A stretch of DNA of 8,169 bases from CBDTTW01 sp965363675 (GTDB lineage Bacteria; Bacteroidota; Rhodothermia; Rhodothermales; DASSAV01), in assembly GCA_965363675.1 (NCBI GenBank), contig CBDTTW010000136.1, positions 1-8,169 of the forward strand. The letters are read 5' to 3'. Made by a program: the position numbers and the translations under genes. Numbering within the stretch: position 1 is the first letter of the stretch; each line of letters starts with the position of its first letter. The notes beneath the pieces are model-generated. The model worked only from the letters and a program-made list of their open reading frames with translations, searched no databases and was not told the origin of the DNA. Of this stretch, positions 1 through 5,933 are shown piece after piece.

Positions 1-117
1 GCGCCCCTGCCGGAGGCGGACGTGGAAACCTCCGCCCGCGTCGGCATCTCGCGGGGCCGGGAGTTGCCGTGGCGTTTTTTCATCCGGGGAAACGCGTTCG
101 TTTCCGCATTTCGGTAG
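1..117 (+). CDS. possible C-terminal fragment of an upstream gene (partial)
   Basis: Frame 1 is open from the window edge to a TAG at 115-117, giving about 38 codons ending in ...RELPWRFFIRGNAF-VSAFR. Nearly all codons in the first two thirds end in G or C, as expected of real coding sequence in this genome. No family is recognisable from so short a tail. The stop codon lies inside the left arm of the 104-160 hairpin, which would place that hairpin directly at the end of this gene. An alternative is a minus-strand gene starting at the ATG at 81-83 (MKKRHGNSRPRE...), divergent from alaS; its codon use is also GC-rich. I cannot decide between the two, and either could be spurious. Confidence 0.3.
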   Translation, partial: APLPEADVETSARVGISRGRELPWRFFIRGNAFVSAFR

Positions 118-160
118 GCTTCGGGCGCCGCCACGGGGCGCGCGGGCCTACCGAAAGCGG
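104..160 (+). promoter_or_regulatory. strong inverted repeat / hairpin in the alaS upstream region
   Basis: The left arm CCGC-A-TTTCGGTAGGC (104-119) pairs with the right arm GCCTACCGAAA-GCGG (146-160). This gives 15 Watson-Crick pairs interrupted only by a single bulged A at 108. The 26-nt interior can form a further 5-bp stem (GCGCC 125-129 with GGCGC 137-141). The element ends 56 nt before the alaS ATG. No T-tract follows it on either strand, so it is not a classic intrinsic terminator. It could be a leader structure, an operator-like palindrome, or a U-less 3' end of an upstream transcript. E. coli AlaRS is known to repress its own gene through a palindrome at the promoter; similar use here is only inference. 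Confidence 0.55.
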
Positions 161-216
161 GCGGGCGTCCGTAGATTGCGCGCTATCCTTTGCGCCACGC
201 CAACGCTTACCGCCTT

Positions 217-3081
217 ATGCCGCCCATCAAGTCCAGCAACCAGATCCGTTCGGAGTTTCTCGATTTCTTCCGAGAGAAAGGCCACGAGATCGTGCCCAGC
301 GCCTCGCTCGTGCCGCACAACGACCCGACGCTGCTCTTCACGAACGCGGGCATGAACCAGTTCAAGGACGTGTTCCTCGGGACCGGCTCGCGCCCGTACG
401 TCCGCGCCGCCGACACGCAGAAGTGCCTGCGCGTCTCCGGCAAGCACAACGACCTGGAGGAGGTGGGGCACGACACGTACCACCATACTCTGTTCGAGAT
501 GCTGGGCAACTGGAGCTTCGGCGACTACTTCAAGAAGGAGGCCATCGGGTGGGCGTGGGAGCTGCTGGTCGGCCGCTGGGGCCTCGCGCCGGACCGGCTG
601 TACGCGACGGTCCACGAGGGCGACGCCGAGCTGGGCCTGGAGCCCGACCACGAAGCGGCGGCCTTCTGGCGCAGCGAAACCACGATCCCGCACGACCATA
701 TCCTCGACGGCCATTCGCGCGACAACTTCTGGATGATGGGCGACACCGGCCCGTGCGGCCCGTGCTCCGAGATCCACGTAGATCTGCGCCCCGACGCGGA
801 GCGCGCCCAAAGCCCCGGCGCGGCCCTCGTGAACACCGGCGACCCGAGGGTGATGGAGATATGGAACCTCGTGTTCATCCAGTACAACGCCCTTTCCGGG
901 GGCGGGCTGGAGCCGCTTGCGGCGCAGCACGTCGATACGGGCATGGGCTTCGAGCGAATCGTGGCGGTGCTCCAGCAGAAGGGGAGCAACTACGACACGG
1001 ACCTTTTCGCCCCGCTGCTGGAGCAGATCGCCGCGCTCTCGCCGCGCGCGGACGTGGCGGGCTACGAGGCGCTGGCGCTCGAAGACGAAGTCGAGGAGGA
1101 GCGCATGCGCGTGGCGATGCGCGTCGTTGCGGACCACATCCGCACGATTGCCTTCGCCGTAGCCGACGGCGCCACGCCCGGCAACACGGGTCGCGGGTAC
1201 GTGATCCGTCGCATCCTCCGGCGCGCGGTGCGCTACGGCTACCAGACGCTCGGCTTCCGCGAGCCGTTCCTGTACAAGCTCGTCGAGCCGCTCAAGCAGA
1301 AGATGGGCGACGTGTTTCCCGAACTGGAGCGGCAGCAAAGCTACATCGAGCGGGTGATTACGGCTGAGGAGGAAGGCTTTTTGCAAACCCTCGGCGCCGG
1401 GATCGCCTCCGTGGAGCGGCTGCATCCGTACATCGCGGAGCTTTCGGCGGTGGAGGAGAACCCGGCGGCTCCGCCGCAAGAGACGTTGCAGCGCCTGCGC
1501 GCGGACCGCGCCACTCTCGACCTTTTGCACAAAGCCTACGGGGAAGCCGGCACGGAAGAACTGCTCGACCGGTTTTCCAACGCGGCCGCCCGGCGCGCCA
1601 TTCCGGGCGAGGTGGCGTTCCTGCTGCACGATACGTACGGCTTCCCGATCGACCTGACGGGTCTCATGGCCCGCGAGGTCGGGCTGAGCGTGGACATGGA
1701 GCGCTACGAGACGCTGATGCGCGGCCAGAAGGAGCGCGCCCGCGCCGTGGGCGGCTTCAAGGTGGACCAGAGCCGCAGCGACGCCTGGCACCGGATCAGC
1801 GAGGGCGACGACTCGGCGTTTGTCGGCTACGACAGCCTCGTACGCGAGGGCGCGGCGATCCGAGCGGCGCGGACCGTGGAAAAGGAGGGCGGCGCCGCCG
1901 AGCATCAGCTCGTGCTCGACGCCACGCCCTTCTACGCCGAGAGCGGCGGACAGATCGGCGACACCGGCACGCTTCAGGTGGGTGAGATGACGCTGCGGGT
2001 GCTCGACACGCAGAAGCAGCAGCAGCGCATCGTGCATGTCGTGGACGCGCTCCCGGACGACCTGGACGCTCCCGTCGCGGCGCGTGTGGACGCCGCCCGG
2101 CGCGCCCGCATCCAGAAGCACCACACGGCCACGCACCTGCTGCACGCCGCGCTGCGGCGCGTGCTGGGGCCGCATGTGGCGCAGAAAGGCTCGCGCGTGG
2201 CCCCGGAGCGCCTCCGGTTCGACTTCAGCCACTTCGAGCGGGTCTCGCCCGAGCAGCTTCGGGAAGTCGAGCGGCTCGTCAACGAGGCGGTGCAGCGAAA
2301 CATCCGCAAGCAGGAGGAGCGCGACGTGCCGATCAAAGAAGCCCTGGAGCGGGGCGCGATGGCGCTCTTCGGCGAGAAGTACGGCGAGCGGGTGCGCGTC
2401 ATCACGTTCGACCCCGAGCTTTCCGTCGAGCTGTGCGGCGGCGCCCACGTGGAGGCCAGCGGCGAGATCGGCGTATTTCAGTTCCTCTCGGAGGGGTCGG
2501 TGGCCGCCGGCGTGCGCCGCGTCGAGGCGACGGTGGGCTTCGACGCGCTCGAACAGATGCAGCGCGAGCGCGCCGAGCTGGAGCGCATCCGGGGGCTGTT
2601 CCGCAACCTGGCGCGCCCGACCGACGAGGAGGTGGCCGACCTGATCGCGCAGACGCGCCGCCTGGAGAAAGAACTGGAACGGGTGCAGCGCGCGCAGCTC
2701 GCCGGACGCCTGGCCGGCATGATCGCCGAGGCGCGCGACGTGCATTCGGTGCGCCTGGTGACGGGCCGGTTCGAGGGCGTGGACATGGAGGCCCTGCGCG
2801 CGCTCGGCGAGACGCTCCGGGAACGCATGGGGCCGGGCGCGGCAGGCGTGCTGGGCGGCGTCGATCCGGCGGGCGACAAGGTGTACCTCGTCGCCGTAGT
2901 GTCGGAGGATTTGCTGGGCCGTACGAAGGTGGCGGCGGGCGCGCTCGTCGGGGCGCTGGCGCGGAAGGTCGGCGGCGGCGGGGGCGGGCGGCCTGCGCTC
3001 GCCACGGCCGGCGGCAAGCAGCCTGAGCGCCTCGACGAGGCGCTTCAGGCGGCCGAGGAAGCGCTGATTTCGCTGCTGTAG
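217..3081 (+). CDS. alaS: alanyl-tRNA synthetase
   Basis: Cytoplasmic class II synthetase that charges tRNA-Ala with alanine using ATP. With the ATG at 217 the protein has 954 residues. An in-frame TTG at 190 would add nine, but the MPPIKSSNQIRSEFL start matches the family's usual N-terminus. No Shine-Dalgarno is visible, which is common in Bacteroidota. The catalytic domain shows TNAGMNQFK (42-50), RVSGKHNDLEEVG (72-84), the HHTLFEMLGNWSFGDYFK block, and the motif-3 region NTGRGYVIRRILRR from 323. The editing domain carries the metal ligands H636-x3-H640 and C740-x3-H744, so Ser/Gly-tRNA-Ala editing should be intact. A coiled-coil stretch leads to the C-Ala/DHHA1 domain with the six-glycine run 919-924 followed by RP. 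The enzyme is longer than E. coli AlaRS (876), largely through about 50 extra residues between F388 and G464. The call is secure. Confidence 0.98.
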   Translation: MPPIKSSNQIRSEFLDFFREKGHEIVPSASLVPHNDPTLLFTNAGMNQFKDVFLGTGSRPYVRAADTQKCLRVSGKHNDLEEVGHDTYHHTLFEMLGNWSFGDYFKKEAIGWAWELLVGRWGLAPDRLYATVHEGDAELGLEPDHEAAAFWRSETTIPHDHILDGHSRDNFWMMGDTGPCGPCSEIHVDLRPDAERAQSPGAALVNTGDPRVMEIWNLVFIQYNALSGGGLEPLAAQHVDTGMGFERIVAVLQQKGSNYDTDLFAPLLEQIAALSPRADVAGYEALALEDEVEEERMRVAMRVVADHIRTIAFAVADGATPGNTGRGYVIRRILRRAVRYGYQTLGFREPFLYKLVEPLKQKMGDVFPELERQQSYIERVITAEEEGFLQTLGAGIASVERLHPYIAELSAVEENPAAPPQETLQRLRADRATLDLLHKAYGEAGTEELLDRFSNAAARRAIPGEVAFLLHDTYGFPIDLTGLMAREVGLSVDMERYETLMRGQKERARAVGGFKVDQSRSDAWHRISEGDDSAFVGYDSLVREGAAIRAARTVEKEGGAAEHQLVLDATPFYAESGGQIGDTGTLQVGEMTLRVLDTQKQQQRIVHVVDALPDDLDAPVAARVDAARRARIQKHHTATHLLHAALRRVLGPHVAQKGSRVAPERLRFDFSHFERVSPEQLREVERLVNEAVQRNIRKQEERDVPIKEALERGAMALFGEKYGERVRVITFDPELSVELCGGAHVEASGEIGVFQFLSEGSVAAGVRRVEATVGFDALEQMQRERAELERIRGLFRNLARPTDEEVADLIAQTRRLEKELERVQRAQLAGRLAGMIAEARDVHSVRLVTGRFEGVDMEALRALGETLRERMGPGAAGVLGGVDPAGDKVYLVAVVSEDLLGRTKVAAGALVGALARKVGGGGGGRPALATAGGKQPERLDEALQAAEEALISLL

Positions 3082-3126
3082 CGGCGGCGCTAAGACCCTA
3101 ACCTCACACACCAAACGGAGAACGCT

Positions 3127-3393
3127 ATGGAAACCTCACGGCGTAGTTATGGGGCCTACGAAGACGATCATCTCACGGTGGGACAGTGGATGCTCACGCT
3201 GCTTATCATCGGGATCCCGGTGGTGAACATCGTAATGATGCTGATATGGTCTTTTTCCGACAGCGCCCACACCGACCGCCGCCGGTTTTCGCGCGCCTAC
3301 CTGATCTTTCTGGTGATCGTGCTGGCCCTCGTCTTGGCGTTTCTCCTGATCTTCGGGTCGGCGCTGATGGATAGCAGCATGTACGAGGTGTAG
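3127..3393 (+). CDS. small two-helix membrane protein, function unknown
   Basis: The product is an 88-residue protein with a polar N-terminus (1-20). It has a first hydrophobic helix at about 21-43 (QWMLTLLIIGIPVVNIVMML), a short basic loop containing DRRR (50-53), and a second helix at about 58-79. The tail is DSSMYEV. A good ribosome binding site, GGAG at 3117-3120, lies 6 nt before the ATG, supporting this start. The IP-x-VNIVMM-x-IW pattern followed by a basic loop resembles small uncharacterised inner-membrane proteins common in Bacteroidota; I know of no assigned function. It lies 45 bp after alaS on the same strand and could be read from the alaS transcript. The basic loop suggests both termini face the periplasm if positive-inside holds. 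Existence is likely; function is not inferred. Confidence 0.82.
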   Translation: METSRRSYGAYEDDHLTVGQWMLTLLIIGIPVVNIVMMLIWSFSDSAHTDRRRFSRAYLIFLVIVLALVLAFLLIFGSALMDSSMYEV

Positions 3394-3434
3394 CGCCCGG
3401 CGATGAAAGTTGTCCGAAGCCGGCGGCGCGGCGC

Positions 3435-3465
3435 TTGGAAGTGGGCGGCAAAGAATGTAGATTTG
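3435..3465 (+). promoter_or_regulatory. Bacteroidota-type promoter for the tRNA-Ser gene
   Basis: A perfect -7 element TAGATTTG (consensus TAnnTTTG) occupies 3458-3465. A TTG -33 element (3435-3437) lies 20 nt upstream, the spacing expected of the Bacteroidota housekeeping sigma factor. Transcription would start at about 3470, giving roughly 20 nt of 5' leader before the tRNA, to be removed by RNase P. The position directly before a tRNA gene in otherwise very GC-rich sequence makes the match unlikely to be chance. Confidence 0.72.
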
Positions 3466-3490
3466 CGATTCCGCTGACGAGGCGCTGCCG

Positions 3491-3577
3491 GGAGGGGTGC
3501 CAGAGCGGTTGAATGGGACGGTCTCGAAAACCGTTGTACCCTTACGGGTACCGTGGGTTCGAATCCCACCCCCTCCG
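3491..3577 (+). tRNA. tRNA-Ser, anticodon CGA
   Basis: This is a full cloverleaf with a long class II variable arm. The acceptor stem GGAGGGG (3491-3497) pairs with CCCCTCC (3570-3576), with discriminator G at 3577. The D-arm begins GCCAGAGCGG. The anticodon stem ACGGT (3518-3522) pairs with ACCGT (3530-3534) around the loop CTCGAAA; the anticodon CGA at 3525-3527 reads UCG. The variable arm GTACCC (3536-3541) pairs with GGGTAC (3546-3551). The T-stem GTGGG pairs with CCCAC around TTCGAAT (3558-3564). The 3' CCA is not encoded (CGT follows the discriminator), so it must be added by the CCA-adding enzyme. UCG is a favoured serine codon in GC-rich genomes. Confidence 0.97.
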
Positions 3578-3592
3578 CGTACCACGCAGAAG

Positions 3593-3624
3593 CCGGCCTT
3601 GCATAGCGTTGCGAGGCCGGTTTT
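3593..3624 (+). terminator. intrinsic terminator after tRNA-Ser
   Basis: CCGGCCTTGC (3593-3602) pairs with GCGAGGCCGG (3611-3620), ten pairs including one T-G wobble, around the loop ATAGCGTT. TTTT follows at 3621-3624. It begins 15 nt after the tRNA discriminator base. Only 19 nt separate its T-run from the next start codon, so the downstream lipoprotein gene depends on read-through or on a promoter inside or overlapping this element. Confidence 0.78.
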
Positions 3625-3643
3625 CGCATTATCCGGAGCCGCC

Positions 3644-4474
3644 ATGAAGCTTCTACCGTTGCTCTCGCCGGCCCGCAGCCGGGCCGCCCGGCTTGCCGCG
3701 CTGCCGGCTATGCTGATTCTGGGCGCAGGGGCCTGCCAGGGCGTCTCGCACGTGCGGACGCCGGCGGCCGAGCGCGTCGGGCGCTGGAGCGTGCACGACA
3801 TGACGCGGCCCAAGCCGCCCGTCGTGACGCCGGGCGCCTTCAGCACGCAGGAGCAGCCGGGCCGCCCGCCTTCGGATGCGGTCGTGCTCTACGGCGGCGG
3901 CGATCTGGGCGCCTGGACCGACGGCAAGCAGCGACCGGCGGCCTGGACGCTCGGCGAAGGTTACTTCGAGGTGGGACGCGGCAAAGGCTCCCTCTACTCG
4001 AAACAAGCCTTCGGGGATGCGCAGATCCACCTGGAATGGGCTTCGCCGGTTCCGGCGCGGGGGCAGGGGCAGAACCGGGGCAACAGCGGCCTCAAGATCA
4101 TGGACCGCTACGAGGTGCAGATCCTCGACTCCTACGACAACGTGACCTACGCCGACGGCTATGCCGGGGCGGTGTACGCGCAGTATCCGCCGCTGGCGAA
4201 CGCGACGCTGCCGCCGGGGGCCTGGCAGGTGTACGACATCGTATTCCGCCGCCCTCGCTTCGACGCGGAGGGCAAGATCGTGCGTCCGGCGCGCATCACG
4301 GCGTTTCATAACGGCGTGCTGATTCAGGACAACGTCGAGCTGTCGGGGCCGACCGGCAAAGCGCGCGAGAGCTACCGCGCCCATGCCGACAAGCTGCCCC
4401 TGATGCTGCAAGACCACGGGCACCCCGTGCGCTACCGCAATATCTGGGTACGGGAATTGCAGGAAGAGGAGTGA
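3644..4474 (+). CDS. DUF1080 (3-keto-disaccharide hydrolase family) lipoprotein
   Basis: The 276-residue secreted protein starts at the ATG at 3644 with GGAG at 3635-3638 as ribosome binding site, 5 nt upstream. The N-terminus MKLLPLLSPARSRAARL, a hydrophobic stretch and GAGAC (Cys31) look like a lipoprotein signal, although the lipobox is weak (Ala at -3). After a low-complexity Pro-rich linker comes one DUF1080 domain (Pfam PF06439, concanavalin-like jelly roll). It begins at the GDLGAWTDG segment. It contains NSGLKIMDRYEVQILDSY (147-164), the P-x-GAWQVYDIVFRRPRF block, HNGV (222-225), SGPTG, and PLMLQDHGHPVRYRNIW from 252. These are the family's most conserved blocks. Members act outside the cytoplasm on glycosides, and some hydrolyse 3-keto-sugars; the substrate here is unknown. 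No sugar-oxidoreductase or SusCD gene is adjacent in the window. Confidence 0.93.
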   Translation: MKLLPLLSPARSRAARLAALPAMLILGAGACQGVSHVRTPAAERVGRWSVHDMTRPKPPVVTPGAFSTQEQPGRPPSDAVVLYGGGDLGAWTDGKQRPAAWTLGEGYFEVGRGKGSLYSKQAFGDAQIHLEWASPVPARGQGQNRGNSGLKIMDRYEVQILDSYDNVTYADGYAGAVYAQYPPLANATLPPGAWQVYDIVFRRPRFDAEGKIVRPARITAFHNGVLIQDNVELSGPTGKARESYRAHADKLPLMLQDHGHPVRYRNIWVRELQEEE

Positions 4475-4489
4475 ATGGGCCGAGCGGGC

Positions 4490-4512
4490 GGCGTCGGCAG
4501 AAGGCGTCGGCA
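4490..4512 (+). repeat. short tandem repeat in the DUF1080/zinc-ribbon gap
   Basis: GGCGTCGGCA occurs twice, at 4490-4499 and 4503-4512, with a 13-bp period. The gap 4475-4580 otherwise holds only the ribosome binding site of the next gene; I see no TAnnTTTG promoter and no terminator in it. The two flanking genes may therefore share a transcript. In GC-rich DNA a 10-bp duplication can be trivial. Confidence 0.3.
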
Positions 4513-4580
4513 AGGGCTGACAGAACTTCAGGTCTCCGCCGCCGTTGAAGGCCCTGAACCGGTAGAAAAGGAATACCTGG

Positions 4581-4955
4581 ATGGAAAAACTCAAATGCAA
4601 GGCGTGTGGTTGCTACAGCATGCTGCCCGTAGAGGTGACCGTAGAGGAAGAAGGGACGACGTTTGAAGGCGAGCACGAGTCCCACTTCTATAGCTGTCAT
4701 GTCTGCGGCGACAACTGGCTCTCGGTGAAGGAGCCGGGCGATGCGGGGCGCGCGCGCGTGACGTTCATTCACCAGATGGGCATCGAGCCGGTGCTGAAGC
4801 GGACCGCCGTGCTGGACACGGAGACCGCTCAGCCGCGCGAGGAGGCCGCCAGCCTCTGGGAATACTATCTCGGCGATGAAACCGTGGACTCGGCCGCCTG
4901 GAAAGAGAAGTTGGTCAGCCGCCGAAAGGTGCTTAAATCGATTTGCAGCAATTAA
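4581..4955 (+). CDS. small zinc-ribbon protein, function unknown
   Basis: The 124-residue soluble protein starts at the ATG at 4581. A Shine-Dalgarno-like AAGGA (4568-4572) lies 8 nt upstream. Two knuckles, C6-x2-C9 (KCKACGC, with an extra Cys11) and C39-x2-C42 (YSCHVCGDNW), are spaced like a zinc ribbon. The intervening residues 15-37 form a charged beta-hairpin-like stretch (PVEVTVEEEGTTFEGE). The C-terminal two thirds are mixed alpha/beta with no motif I recognise, ending in a basic helix (EKLVSRRKVLKSICSN). No signal peptide or membrane segment is visible, so it is probably cytoplasmic. The ribbon could bind nucleic acid or a protein partner. The sequence is not enough to assign a role. 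The 3' end is marked by a strong terminator. Confidence 0.85.
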   Translation: MEKLKCKACGCYSMLPVEVTVEEEGTTFEGEHESHFYSCHVCGDNWLSVKEPGDAGRARVTFIHQMGIEPVLKRTAVLDTETAQPREEAASLWEYYLGDETVDSAAWKEKLVSRRKVLKSICSN

Positions 4956-4982
4956 CCCGGGGCTTCGGCTCTATAGCATAGA

Positions 4983-5018
4983 AAAGGGGCGCTCCTCGCG
5001 GGGCGCCCCTTTCGTTTT
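4983..5018. terminator. probable bidirectional intrinsic terminator
   Basis: AAAGGGGCGCTCC (4983-4995) pairs with GGGGCGCCCCTTT (5000-5012), 13 pairs including one T-G wobble, with the tetraloop TCGC. TTTCGTTTT follows on the plus strand, and CTTTTC follows the stem on the minus strand. It lies between two convergent genes (plus-strand stop at 4955, minus-strand stop at 5028), so it can end transcripts from both sides. The plus-strand T-run is the better one. Confidence 0.85.
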
Positions 5019-5027
5019 AGAGGCAGG

Positions 5028-5909
5028 TCAGGGCGCGCCGGGGGAGGGCGCGTAGAGCGCGACCTCCTTCAGCACGTCCTCGGGGGCCCAGTCGTTGTCG
5101 CGCCAGAGGCGCACGATGCGGCCCTGCCGGTCGATGAGGGCCGTAGTAAGGTTATGGTCGATGATTTGCCCGTTGGCGCTGAGGGTGACCCCGAACGCCT
5201 GGGTGAGCATCCGGATCGTTTCGGGGGAGCCCACCGCGAAGCGCCAGCGCGCGGGGTCGGCGCCGTAGCGCCCGGCGTAGGCTTTGAGCACGGCGGGGGT
5301 GTCGTAGGCCGCGTCGAAGCTGATGCTGAGAAGCTGGGCAGGGGGGGAGGCCTGGGCGGCCCACGCTTTTTGCAGGGCGGCAAAGCGCGACGACAGGAGG
5401 GGGCAGTAATCCGGCAGAGGGCAGCGGGTGTAGATGAACGTGACGAGCCAGAGCCGCCCGCGATAGTCGCGGTTGTCGAGCGCGCGGCCGTCCTGGTCGG
5501 TCAGCTCGAAGGCGGGGACGGCCTCGCCGGGCGTCAGCACGGGCTGCGCGCCGTGGCCGGCGGCCGGGGCGGCCTCGCGCCGCGCGACGGCGCTGTCGGG
5601 CAGCCGCGCGACGCCGCTGATCCAGGTGCTCTCGCGGGAGACGTGGAGCGTGAACCGGATGGCGTCCTCTACGCCGAGGCCCGCGATCTCCGAGGCGTCG
5701 GCGGCTTTGAGCGGCATGGTCATGGCCGGCATGAAGCCTGGAATGGCCTCATGGTCGATGAATACGGTGCGCGCATCGTCGGCAAACCCGGCGACGCGGC
5801 CTTTCACGTCGAAGGTGCGGGCGCGCGGGCCGCAGGCGGCCATGCCGACGAGCAGAGGAAGCAGGCACGCCGCCCGTGCAAGGCGACGGTATAGGCAAGG
5901 TTTCAGCAT
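5028..5909 (-). CDS. SCO1/SenC family lipoprotein with N-terminal CusF-like copper-binding domain
   Basis: With the ATG at 5909 the product has 293 residues; an in-frame TTG at 5921 would add four. A hydrophobic signal ends in the lipobox-like VGMAAC (Cys26), so the protein is probably membrane-anchored and faces the periplasm. Residues about 34-103 form a CusF-like domain with DHEAIPGFMPAMTMPL, whose His53, Met60, Met63 and Met65 are typical copper ligands. After an Ala/His linker, residues about 125-280 form a thioredoxin-fold SCO domain with FIYTRCPLPDYCP (Cys163, Cys169), the SISFDAAYDTP segment, and DHNLTTALIDRQG (His252). SCO proteins deliver copper to the CuA site of cytochrome oxidase or act as thiol redox proteins. 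The two cysteines are five residues apart, not the usual three (CPxxCP with C-x3-C). It lies 24 bp downstream of the HhH-barrel gene, so co-transcription is likely. No oxidase subunit is visible in the window. Confidence 0.94.
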   Translation of the reverse strand: MLKPCLYRRLARAACLLPLLVGMAACGPRARTFDVKGRVAGFADDARTVFIDHEAIPGFMPAMTMPLKAADASEIAGLGVEDAIRFTLHVSRESTWISGVARLPDSAVARREAAPAAGHGAQPVLTPGEAVPAFELTDQDGRALDNRDYRGRLWLVTFIYTRCPLPDYCPLLSSRFAALQKAWAAQASPPAQLLSISFDAAYDTPAVLKAYAGRYGADPARWRFAVGSPETIRMLTQAFGVTLSANGQIIDHNLTTALIDRQGRIVRLWRDNDWAPEDVLKEVALYAPSPGAP

Positions 5910-5933
5910 ACTCGGGCTCAAGGGTGGGCGCCC

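Noticed and set aside
15..36. Small inverted repeat GGCGGA / TCCGCC near the left edge
   Set aside because: Only 6 bp with a 10-nt loop, readily expected by chance in GC-rich sequence.
172..192. TAGATTG and TATCCTTTG as -7 elements for alaS
   Set aside because: Each departs from TAnnTTTG by one base of spacing, and neither has a TTG about 20 nt upstream. They stay unproven and are not listed as a promoter.
69..1367. A 432-codon plus-strand frame overlapping the alaS start
   Set aside because: Arg/Pro/Gly-rich translation with no family resemblance; another frame of the same DNA.
148..3114. A 988-codon open frame antisense to the whole alaS gene
   Set aside because: It is the minus-strand shadow of a GC-rich coding sequence. 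It is rich in His, Arg and Ala with no domain, and alaS on the plus strand is certain.
3497..3643. Extension of the DUF1080 gene to an upstream GTG at 3497
   Set aside because: That codon lies inside the tRNA-Ser gene, and the extension would run through the tRNA and its terminator. The ATG at 3644 has a ribosome binding site and a signal peptide.
3136..3846. Minus-strand frame across the tRNA and small membrane protein gene
   Set aside because: It runs antisense through the tRNA gene and two supported plus-strand genes; no coding signature.
5910..5921. TTG start at 5921 for the SCO gene
   Set aside because: The ATG at 5909 gives a normal lipoprotein signal sequence and is the commoner start codon; the four extra residues add nothing recognisable.
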